Both the position numbers and the translations under genes were made by a program. 7,902 nt of DNA from an uncultured Clostridia bacterium. Lineage in GTDB: Bacteria > Bacillota > Clostridia > Oscillospirales > Acutalibacteraceae. Under the pieces are notes generated by a model. That model worked only from the letters and a program-made list of their open reading frames with translations. It did no database searches and was not told the origin of the DNA. The stretch spans positions 1-7,902 of the forward strand of contig CAMVNL010000090.1 in assembly GCA_947168785.1 (NCBI GenBank), given 5' to 3'. The stretch's first letter is position 1. Every line of letters begins with the position of its first letter. Positions 1 through 5,179 of this stretch are shown here, piece by piece.

Positions 1-141
1 CAAATATTTTTGCAGCAGCTCGCCGAATTCCGGGTTGAAGGACCCGTCCTGATTCAGGATGCCGGCGAGAATTTCATCAACGGTCTCGTTCTGCGGATCG
101 CCGCCGGACGGTACGCCGTTGTTGGGGTCTTCATACGACAT
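1..141 (-). CDS. Unidentified protein, N-terminal 47 residues only (runs off left edge)
   Basis: An open frame begins with ATG at 141 and continues without a stop to the window edge. A very strong ribosome binding site (GGAGGAAGGAG) lies 6-17 bases upstream. It starts 23 bases after the sortase stop on the same strand, so the two are almost certainly co-transcribed. The visible N-terminus is acidic and rich in Asn, Gly, Pro and Gln (it begins MSYEDPNNGVPSGGDPQNE) and shows no signal peptide or membrane segment in the first 47 residues. I do not recognise the family. Position next to a class B sortase makes a role in surface-protein handling possible, but nothing in the visible part supports it. 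The reading frame and start are well supported; the function is unknown. Confidence 0.75.
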   Translation of the reverse strand, partial: MSYEDPNNGVPSGGDPQNETVDEILAGILNQDGSFNPEFGELLQKYL

Positions 142-164
142 AGCTTTTCTCCTTCCTCCGTTTT

Positions 165-1271
165 TTAATCGGCCTGCCAGATGGGCACGTCTTCATAGGG
201 ATTTTCTTCATCATGGATATCATACCACAGCTGCGGCATGCGGCGGTCTTCGTTGGCAAAGGCCTTCTCCACGTCCACCTCGGCGCTTTCCCCGTCCCTG
301 ACGAGCCTTGCCACCACCACGAAGCGGGCGTTGACCCGGGAGCCCCGGTCCAGCATGTAGGTGCAGGTGGAGAGGGTCAGGAAGCGGTCCGTCGGCTGCA
401 CGTCCACCGAGGGGTTGACCACGAAGCTTCTGGAGGCCACCTCGTTGGCGAAGGCCACGGTATTGCCGTCGGTAAAATCCGTGTACCAGTAGTAGAACAG
501 ATCGTCGCCGTCCGCCGGGTCGTTGGGGTAGTTCAGGAACGCGCCGATGATCTTCCATTTGTAATCGGCGTAGAGCGTATTGTACTCGATCACCGGATGC
601 TCTTTGTAGTAGTCAAGATCAGTATAATTTTCAAGGCAGGTGAACACCGAGCCGTCGGAGGCCATGTGGTGGCCGTACAGCACCGTGTTCTTTGACAGGG
701 CGGGGGCGGCGTTCCACTGGACGACGTTCCGGTAATCCATGAAAATGATACCGCGGATGGAATAATTCTCGTAGAAATCCTTGCGCTCATAATAGGAATT
801 GGTATCGCTCTGCACCACCACGTAATCCACGGGGGTGTCGTTGATGCGCACCCAGCCCACCGTATCGTCGTTGACGGAAAAGAGCGGGCGGAACTTCTCC
901 TGCATGCCGGAGGGGTACTCCGTCTCCGCCAGCGTCGGCTCCAGCTCGCCGGAGATCACCTGCGCCGAGCTGTAATAGGGCGTTTTGACGTTGAAGGCGG
1001 ACTCCCCCTTGATGGAGTCGTATTCATCCGCGCCGCCCGTCATGATCAGGTACAGGACGATCAGCGTGAAGACCAGCACGTTGAGCCCTGACAACAGGCT
1101 GAGGATGCGTCTATCCTTCGGGGAGATGATCCGCTCCTGCGCCAGCCGGATATCCCGCAGGTCGGTCTCGTCGTTATCCAGCGCGTCGATATAGACGCCC
1201 TTCCGGTCGGCGGCCGACTCCTGAGCAGCGCGGTCGGCTTCCGCTTTTTCGTTTTTATTGACTTCGCTCAC
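165..1271 (-). CDS. srtB: Class B sortase (membrane cysteine transpeptidase)
   Basis: Sortases cleave a sorting signal near the C-terminus of secreted proteins and join the product to the cell wall or to another protein. This 368-residue protein has a charged cytoplasmic N-terminus (about 1-55), one membrane segment (about 57-77) and an extracellular sortase domain (about 120-325). The catalytic triad is visible: His201 in VLYGHHM, Cys303 in TLSTC and Arg316 in ARFVVVARL. The YGHHM and TLSTC context is typical of class B. An acidic tail of about 45 residues, rich in Asp and Glu, follows the catalytic Arg. I chose GTG at 1271 because CGGAGG sits 6 bases upstream; an in-frame TTG at 1289 would place that binding site inside the gene. 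The gene is followed at once by a second minus-strand gene. No LPXTG- or NPQTN-type substrate is visible in the window, so the target is unknown. The assignment to class B is firm; the exact subfamily is not. Confidence 0.93.
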   Translation of the reverse strand: MSEVNKNEKAEADRAAQESAADRKGVYIDALDNDETDLRDIRLAQERIISPKDRRILSLLSGLNVLVFTLIVLYLIMTGGADEYDSIKGESAFNVKTPYYSSAQVISGELEPTLAETEYPSGMQEKFRPLFSVNDDTVGWVRINDTPVDYVVVQSDTNSYYERKDFYENYSIRGIIFMDYRNVVQWNAAPALSKNTVLYGHHMASDGSVFTCLENYTDLDYYKEHPVIEYNTLYADYKWKIIGAFLNYPNDPADGDDLFYYWYTDFTDGNTVAFANEVASRSFVVNPSVDVQPTDRFLTLSTCTYMLDRGSRVNARFVVVARLVRDGESAEVDVEKAFANEDRRMPQLWYDIHDEENPYEDVPIWQAD

Positions 1272-1289
1272 GGTAATCCTCCGTTTCAA

Positions 1290-1461
1290 AATGACCGTAT
1301 ATGACAGGCATTATACCCGCCGTTGTTTTGATGAAACTTAAAAAAGAGAAGAAATCGGCCAATTCTTTTTTATATTAGCATATTATTATTTATATTACAA
1401 GGGGAAAGATTTTGTATTCCGGGAAATTTTCGGTTTTCAATAAATAAAGTTGACAAAGTAC
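1290..1461. other. AT-rich divergent intergenic region
   Basis: This stretch between the divergently transcribed sortase and apbE units is much richer in A and T than the surrounding genes. I see no gene in it. It has an AT-rich inverted repeat with an 8-base arm (AAAAAAGA at 1340-1347, TCTTTTTT at 1364-1371) around a 16-base loop. It also has a short imperfect palindrome near 1419-1433 (CCGGGAAATTTTCGG). Either could be an operator or simply a result of base composition. The region probably carries promoter elements for both directions. Confidence 0.5.
1310..1315 (-). promoter_or_regulatory. Candidate -10 element for the sortase operon
   Basis: Read on the minus strand this is a perfect TATAAT, about 40 bases upstream of the GTG start at 1271, which would leave a short leader containing the GGAGG site. 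The -35 is weak: sequences 15-18 bases further upstream resemble TTTCAT or GTTTCA rather than TTGACA, and there is no extended -10 TG. The position is right for a promoter, but the region is AT-rich, so chance matches are possible. Confidence 0.45.
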
Positions 1462-1490
1462 TTTACGGAAGCGTTTGTTTTTGATATAAT
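1462..1490 (+). promoter_or_regulatory. Sigma-A-type promoter for the apbE cluster
   Basis: The -10 is a perfect TATAAT at 1485-1490, preceded by TG at 1482-1483, which makes an extended -10. A -35-like TTTACG (4 of 6 matches to TTGACA) lies at 1462-1467 with the ideal 17-base spacer. Transcription should start near 1497, about 60 bases before the chosen apbE start. This argues against the longer in-frame starts at 1450 and 1489, which lie upstream of or within the promoter. Confidence 0.72.
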
Positions 1491-1502
1491 GAATTTAATT
1501 AT

Positions 1503-1532
1503 GGGACAAAAGCGGCAAAAAACGCCGATCCC
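1503..1532 (+). other. Possible hairpin in the apbE leader
   Basis: GGGA at 1503-1506 can pair with TCCC at 1529-1532, and CGGC at 1513-1516 with GCCG at 1524-1527. The inner loop is A-rich and there is an asymmetric internal bulge. It would lie near the 5' end of the transcript predicted from the promoter at 1462-1490. It has no T-tract, so it is not a terminator. It may stabilise the leader or be incidental. Confidence 0.3.
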
Positions 1533-1557
1533 ACAGAAAGAAACGGAAAAACCAATC

Positions 1558-2610
1558 ATGAGACTTCAACGGATCCTGCGTCCGGCGGCGCTGCTGTGCG
1601 CCCTGCTGACGCTCTGCGGTATGCTTACCGGCTGCGCCGCCTCTTATCAGGAACGAACCGCCTTCGCCATGGGCAGCGTGCTGACCGCCCGCCTGTACGC
1701 GCCGAAGGACAAGGCCGACGACCTGTTCGGCCGGATGGCCGGGAAGGTGGAGGAGGCGGACCGCTGCCTGTCCGCCAACGACCCCGCTTCCGAAATCGCC
1801 GCGGTCAACGCGAAGGGCTCCGCCAACGCCGGCGCTTTTACCCGGAAAGCCCTGGGCGATATGGTCATGCTGTGCCACCTGCTGAACGGCACGGTGGACG
1901 TCACCATGGGCGCGGTGACGGAGTTGTGGGGCTTTGCCACTGACGAACCCCGCAAGCCGGATGAGGCCGCCCTGCAGGCCGCCCTGGCGACGGTGGGGCT
2001 GGACCGGCTGCTGATTGACAACACCAACGAAACCATCGTGGTGGGGAAAGGGCAGAAAATCGACCCCGGCGCCTTCGGCAAGGGCGTCGCTCTGGATGAG
2101 ATCTATAACGTGCTGCACACGGCCAGCTACCCCGCCGTGGTCTCCTTCGGCGGTTCCGTGCTGCTGTTCGGGCAGCCGAAAAACGGAAAAAGCTGGACCG
2201 TGGGGGTGAGGGACCCCTTCGGCGGCGAAAACGACTATTTCGCCAAGCTCTCCTTTACGCCGGAAAGCGGCGACTACGCCGGTTTCATTTCCACCTCCGG
2301 CAGCTATGAAAAATCCTTCACGCAAAACGGCGTGACCTACCACCATATTCTGTCGCCCCAGACCGGCTGCCCGGTGGAGACGGACCTCGTCTCCGTCACC
2401 GTTTACGCCCCGGGCGGTCTCAACAGCGACGCCCTTTCCACCGCCTGCTTCATCAACGGGCTGAACCCGCAGACGCTGCAATGGCTGCAGAACTTCGGCG
2501 CGGAGGCGGTGTTCGTCAATAAAGACAAAGAGTACTATGTAACGGACGGTCTGTCAGAGGCTTTCACCCTGACGGACGACGCCTTTACCCCCATGGCTTA
2601 TGAAGGATAA
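1558..2610 (+). CDS. apbE: FAD:protein FMN transferase, lipoprotein (ApbE family)
   Basis: ApbE moves the FMN half of FAD onto a threonine of target proteins, including RnfD and RnfG, outside the membrane. The 350-residue product starts with a lipoprotein signal peptide with lipobox LTGC (Cys26), so it is anchored on the outer face of the membrane. Family motifs follow in order: FAMGS (36-40), VDVTMGAVTELWGF (113-126), IDPGAFGKGVALD (168-180), SFGGS (196-200), ISTSGSYEKSF (244-254), YHHILSPQTGCP (261-272) and SDALSTA (290-296). Asp291 and Thr295 of the last motif correspond to known Mg-binding positions. One oddity is Ser266, where the family usually has Asp (HHIIDP). ATG 1558 was chosen because it gives a complete signal peptide and lies downstream of the promoter; its ribosome binding site is weak (ACGGAA about 11 bases upstream). 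Its last 11 bases overlap the next gene. The downstream rnfD and rnfG products are its obvious substrates. Confidence 0.93.
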   Translation: MRLQRILRPAALLCALLTLCGMLTGCAASYQERTAFAMGSVLTARLYAPKDKADDLFGRMAGKVEEADRCLSANDPASEIAAVNAKGSANAGAFTRKALGDMVMLCHLLNGTVDVTMGAVTELWGFATDEPRKPDEAALQAALATVGLDRLLIDNTNETIVVGKGQKIDPGAFGKGVALDEIYNVLHTASYPAVVSFGGSVLLFGQPKNGKSWTVGVRDPFGGENDYFAKLSFTPESGDYAGFISTSGSYEKSFTQNGVTYHHILSPQTGCPVETDLVSVTVYAPGGLNSDALSTACFINGLNPQTLQWLQNFGAEAVFVNKDKEYYVTDGLSEAFTLTDDAFTPMAYEG

Positions 2611-2980
2611 AGCGGGGCGGTTCCTGCGCCCGGCGGACCTGATCGCCGTAGCGGCGATCCTGTTGCTGGCCGGGGCGCTGTGGCTGCTGACGAACAGCCG
2701 ACAGGGAGAGACGGCGGAGATCGTCTGCGACAGAGAGGTGCTTTACACCATCCGCCTGTCGGAAGTGAAAGAGCCCTATGAGATCCGGCTGGAAAACGGG
2801 ATCACGGTCGCGGTGGAGCCCGGCGCCGTTTTCTTTGCTTCTTCTGACTGCGCCAACCAGTTGTGCGTGCGCACCGGCAGGCTCACCAGGGTGGGGCAAA
2901 GCGCCGCCTGCCTGCCCCACAAAACGCTGATCCGCGTGACGGGCCGTGACAAAACCGCGCCGGACGCGCTGACAGGCTGA
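2600..2980 (+). CDS. NusG domain II-containing membrane-anchored protein
   Basis: This 126-residue protein has a short basic N-terminus, one membrane segment (about 13-30) and then a small, mostly beta-type extracytoplasmic domain. The C-terminal half carries the signature of the NusG domain II family in Firmicutes: SDCANQLCVRTG (82-93), then RVGQSAACLPH (97-107), with Cys84, Cys89 and Cys104. Despite the name, such proteins are not the transcription factor NusG; their role is undetermined. The start overlaps the end of apbE by 11 bases and has no clear ribosome binding site, which suggests translational coupling. The next gene begins 3 bases after the stop. In my recollection, such proteins often sit beside Gx-transporter and FMN-related genes in Clostridia, which fits a link with flavin or electron-transfer proteins at the membrane. 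That link is inference. Confidence 0.85.
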   Translation: MKDKAGRFLRPADLIAVAAILLLAGALWLLTNSRQGETAEIVCDREVLYTIRLSEVKEPYEIRLENGITVAVEPGAVFFASSDCANQLCVRTGRLTRVGQSAACLPHKTLIRVTGRDKTAPDALTG

Positions 2981-2983
2981 ACC

Positions 2984-3505
2984 ATGAACGAAAAACACAG
3001 ACAACTGACGGCGCTGACGGTCAGCGCCATTTTGGCGGCCGCGGCGCTGGCGACGTCCTTTTTTGAGCGGACGCTGACGGCGGGGCTGCCCTTGCCGCCC
3101 GGCGTGAAGCCGGGGCTTTCCAACGTGGCGGTGACGTTCGCCTGCGCCGTGTTGGGGCTGCCCTATGCGTTGGCGGTGACGGCCATCAAGGCCGGTTTTA
3201 CGCTGCTGACCGCCGGTCCCACGGCGGCGCTGCTGTCCCTTTGCGGCGGGCTGCTGAGTGTACTGACCATGTATTTGCTGCTGAAAATCAAAACCGGACG
3301 GCTGAGCTACGCGGGCGTCTCCGCCGTCAGCGGGGCGATGCACAACATAGGCCAGCTGGCCGCCGCCTCCGCAATGGTCGGCAGCGCCATGTACCTGAGC
3401 TGGCTGCCGGTGCTGCTGCTCAGCGGCGTGGGCTTCGGCCTGCTCACCGGCGTGATCCTGAACGCCGTCATGCCCGCGCTCATGAAACTGAAATGGTTCA
3501 GGTAG
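2984..3505 (+). CDS. Gx transporter family protein (Hpre_diP_synt_I family)
   Basis: A very hydrophobic 173-residue protein with about five or six membrane segments. It carries the family hallmarks PPGVKPGLSNVAVTF (38-52), SLCGGLLSVLTMYLL (85-99) and a central AVSGAMHNIGQL stretch (about 113-124). Members are often annotated as heptaprenyl diphosphate synthase component I, but the integral-membrane character and small size look more like a transporter or an ECF-type substrate-binding subunit; the substrate is not established. It starts 3 bases after the NusG II gene with only a weak upstream purine run, so it is probably translated by coupling. Its place between apbE and rnf suggests a link to flavin or quinone supply, but this is inferred from context only. 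A ribosome-independent clue such as an adjacent polyprenyl synthase gene is absent here. Confidence 0.85.
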   Translation: MNEKHRQLTALTVSAILAAAALATSFFERTLTAGLPLPPGVKPGLSNVAVTFACAVLGLPYALAVTAIKAGFTLLTAGPTAALLSLCGGLLSVLTMYLLLKIKTGRLSYAGVSAVSGAMHNIGQLAAASAMVGSAMYLSWLPVLLLSGVGFGLLTGVILNAVMPALMKLKWFR

Positions 3506-3533
3506 CGGACAATTGATGCCGCAGTACATATTC

Positions 3534-3568
3534 AGTCGGAAGTCATCAGTCGGAAGTCGGAAGTCCCG
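3534..3568. repeat. Tandem 7-base repeat array, left arm (GGAAGTC units)
   Basis: Five consecutive 7-base units read AGTCGGA, AGTCATC, AGTCGGA, AGTCGGA, AGTCCCG. Three are identical and two share only the AGTC core. The 16-base stretch at 3550-3565 (TCGGAAGTCGGAAGTC) is a perfect reverse complement of 3720-3735 and also of 3727-3742, so this arm can pair with the array about 155 bases downstream. Confidence 0.8.
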
Positions 3569-3583
3569 ATACCGTCGAGTTTA

Positions 3584-3589
3584 TATAAT
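3584..3589 (+). promoter_or_regulatory. Candidate -10 (TATAAT), upstream position
   Basis: A perfect TATAAT lies between the two repeat arms, but no good -35 is present 16-18 bases upstream, where the sequence is part of the heptamer array. If used, it would give an rnfC leader of roughly 235 bases that includes both hairpins and the right arm. Confidence 0.3.
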
Positions 3590-3651
3590 GATTCCATGTG
3601 TCGGTAAAAGAAACGTGGATAACAGAAAGCTTTTGTTTGCATGCTCCGGAA

Positions 3652-3657
3652 TATAAT
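3652..3657 (+). promoter_or_regulatory. Candidate -10 (TATAAT) for the rnf operon
   Basis: A perfect TATAAT stands immediately before the first hairpin. Upstream there is only a T-rich stretch (GCTTTT and TTTTGT near 3629-3638), a poor -35. Transcription from here would start close to 3664, inside the 3660-3675 hairpin, giving a leader of about 165 bases. It competes with the candidate at 3584; neither is decisive. Confidence 0.35.
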
Positions 3658-3659
3658 CA

Positions 3660-3675
3660 GCCGTCGCAAGACGGC
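3660..3675. repeat. Perfect hairpin GCCGTC-GCAA-GACGGC
   Basis: A 6-base perfect stem is closed by GCAA, a GNRA-class tetraloop that is common in stable structured RNA. It is followed by a purine-rich linker containing a second possible mini-hairpin with a GAAA loop (GC-GAAA-GC near 3687-3694). There is no T-tract, so this is not a terminator. Confidence 0.6.
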
Positions 3676-3698
3676 AAACCGAGGAGCGAAAGCGACCC

Positions 3699-3717
3699 TG
3701 ATCGGCAAAGCCGATCA
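3699..3717. repeat. Perfect hairpin TGATCGGC-AAA-GCCGATCA
   Basis: An 8-base perfect stem with a 3-base loop ends 2 bases before the right-hand heptamer array. Only TT follows, so intrinsic termination is unlikely. Its 5' arm could also pair partly with CCGA at 3679-3682, allowing an alternative fold. Confidence 0.6.
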
Positions 3718-3719
3718 TT

Positions 3720-3754
3720 GACTTCCGACTTCCGACTTCCGAATGAAGACTTCC
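3720..3754. repeat. Tandem 7-base repeat array, right arm (GACTTCC units)
   Basis: Three perfect consecutive GACTTCC units occupy 3720-3740, and a fourth copy lies at 3748-3754 after a 7-base interruption (GAATGAA). The interruption keeps the 7-base period. The unit is the reverse complement of the left-arm GGAAGTC. Confidence 0.8.
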
Positions 3755-3829
3755 CAATCCATGCCATCGGCGCCCCAAATCTGACATCCCTCAACAATCT
3801 GATTACATAAAACACACGGAGGAAATCAT

Positions 3830-5179
3830 ATGTCACATCCCTCACCCGGCGCGGTACTGAAGGCCGTCTCAAAAGGACGGGGCGGCATTCACGTGGCGCA
3901 CAACAAAATCACGGCGGAAAGCGAAACGGTGCGTATGCCGCCCCCCAGGACCGTCGTTCTGCCCATGCAGCAGCATATCGGCGCCCCCTGCACGCCCACC
4001 GTCAAAAAAGGCGACCACGTGGACGTGGGACAGGTGATCGGCGATTCCGACAAATACGTCAGCGCGCCCATCCACGCCTCCGTCTCCGGCACGGTGACCG
4101 CCGTGGCCGACGTGAAGCTGGCCAACGGCCGCATGGCCCCCGCCGTGACCATTGAATCCGACGGGCTGATGACCCGCTGGGAGGGCATTGCCCCCCCGAA
4201 GGTCACCGACAAGGCGGAGCTGATCGCGGCGATCCGCGCGTCTGGCCTGGTGGGCCTCGGCGGCGCGGGCTTCCCCAGCCACGTGAAGCTCAACACCCCG
4301 GAGGACAAACCTATTGATACGCTCATCATCAACGCGGCGGAGTGCGAGCCCTACATCACCGTGGACTACCGGGAATGCCTCGAAAACTCCTGGAACATCA
4401 TGGGGGCCGTCTATACGCTGGCGGACCTGCTGAAGGTGCCCAACGTGGTCATCGCCGTGGAGGACAACAAGCCGGAGGCCATCCGGGTATTGCAGTCCAT
4501 CGCCGACGATGACAACAACCGGGGCGATACCGTCAAGCTGATGACGCTGAAATCCAGATACCCCCAGGGCGCGGAAAAGATGATGGTGCTCTCCGCCACC
4601 GGCCGCAGGGTGCCGGCGGGCGGCCTGCCCGCGGACGTGGGCTGCATCGTCATGAACGTGGCCAGCGCCGCCTTCGTTTCCCGTTACCTCAAAACCGGCA
4701 AGCCCCTCACCAGCCGGTCGGTCACCGTCAGCGGCGACTGCATCAAGAACCCCATGAACGTGCGGGTCCCCATCGGCACCTCCGTCCGGGAGATCATCGA
4801 CTTCTGCGGCGGCTTCACCGAGGAGCCCTATAAGATCCTCTCCGGCGGTCCCATGATGGGCCAGGCGCTGGTGAGCACCGACGTGCCGCTGCTCAAGAGC
4901 AACAACGCGGTGCTGGCCTTCAGCAAGCGCGGCGCGGGCCTCAAGGCCAACCGGGACTGCATCCGGTGCGGCCGCTGCCACGAGGCCTGCCCCATGGGGC
5001 TGATCCCCACCCAGATCGTCAAATACGCCAACAAGCGCGACGCGGAAGAGCTGTCAAAGCTGGGCGTTTCCGTGTGCATGGAGTGCGGCAGCTGCGCCTT
5101 CTCCTGCCCCGCGAATGAGCCGCTGGTGCAGTACATGCGGCTGGCGAAAGAAATCATGAGAGAGGCAGGTGTCAAGTGA
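3830..5179 (+). CDS. rnfC: Rnf complex subunit C (NADH/FMN- and Fe-S-binding)
   Basis: RnfC is the peripheral subunit on the cytoplasmic side, where electrons reach NAD+. The product is 449 residues, the compact form usual in Firmicutes, without the long Ala-rich tail of proteobacterial RnfC. The N-terminus has GGIHVAHNK (18-26). The nucleotide/FMN-binding core shows GLVGLGGAGFPSHVKL (139-154) and NAAECEPYITVDYR (168-181), followed by an SLBB-type region. Two 4Fe-4S motifs lie near the C-terminus: CIRCGRCHEACP (Cys377, 380, 383, 387) and CMECGSCAFSCP (Cys416, 419, 422, 426). ATG 3830 is preceded by an excellent GGAGG 8 bases upstream. It is the first rnf gene, as in other Clostridia, and its stop overlaps the rnfD start by one base. 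All key cysteines are present and nothing looks damaged. Confidence 0.97.
   Translation: MSHPSPGAVLKAVSKGRGGIHVAHNKITAESETVRMPPPRTVVLPMQQHIGAPCTPTVKKGDHVDVGQVIGDSDKYVSAPIHASVSGTVTAVADVKLANGRMAPAVTIESDGLMTRWEGIAPPKVTDKAELIAAIRASGLVGLGGAGFPSHVKLNTPEDKPIDTLIINAAECEPYITVDYRECLENSWNIMGAVYTLADLLKVPNVVIAVEDNKPEAIRVLQSIADDDNNRGDTVKLMTLKSRYPQGAEKMMVLSATGRRVPAGGLPADVGCIVMNVASAAFVSRYLKTGKPLTSRSVTVSGDCIKNPMNVRVPIGTSVREIIDFCGGFTEEPYKILSGGPMMGQALVSTDVPLLKSNNAVLAFSKRGAGLKANRDCIRCGRCHEACPMGLIPTQIVKYANKRDAEELSKLGVSVCMECGSCAFSCPANEPLVQYMRLAKEIMREAGVK

Larger units (their letters stand above)
3506..3829. other. 324-base intergenic region before rnfC with repeats and hairpins
   Basis: I find no credible gene in this gap. 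Its short open frames lack ribosome binding sites and have no recognisable product. It is visibly lower in GC than the flanking genes. Contents in order: a weak GCGG/CCGC inverted repeat at 3505-3522, a tandem heptamer array (3534-3568), a TATAAT at 3584, a second TATAAT at 3652, two perfect hairpins (3660-3675 and 3699-3717), the inverted heptamer array (3720-3754), a repeated AATCTGA (3778-3784 and 3796-3802), and finally the rnfC ribosome binding site. No T-rich terminator for the upstream cluster is evident, so readthrough from apbE into rnf is possible. Confidence 0.7.

Noticed and set aside
1419..1438. Imperfect palindrome followed by TTTTC as a possible terminator
   Set aside because: The stem depends on G-T pairs and has almost no loop room, and no plus-strand gene lies upstream to be terminated.
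1450..1455. Perfect TTGACA as -35 for the apbE promoter
   Set aside because: It is 29 bases from the TATAAT at 1485, far too long a spacer, and no -10 lies 17 bases downstream of it. TTTACG at 1462 has the correct spacing.
1495..2481. Long antisense open frames opposite apbE, rnfC and rnfE
   Set aside because: They are expected in high-GC DNA, are rich in His, Gly, Arg and Ala, lack ribosome binding sites and have no family motifs, while the opposite strand encodes clear conserved proteins.
3699..3722. Hairpin TGATCGGC-AAA-GCCGATCA as an intrinsic terminator
   Set aside because: Only two T residues follow the stem; there is no T-tract.
3534..3754. CRISPR-like array from the repeated heptamers
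   Set aside because: Units are 7 bases and directly tandem, with no spacers of 30-40 bases and no cas genes.
3598..3810. Short open frame of about 70 codons in the intergenic gap
   Set aside because: It starts with a non-ATG codon, has no ribosome binding site, runs through both hairpins and the repeat arm, and its product resembles nothing.
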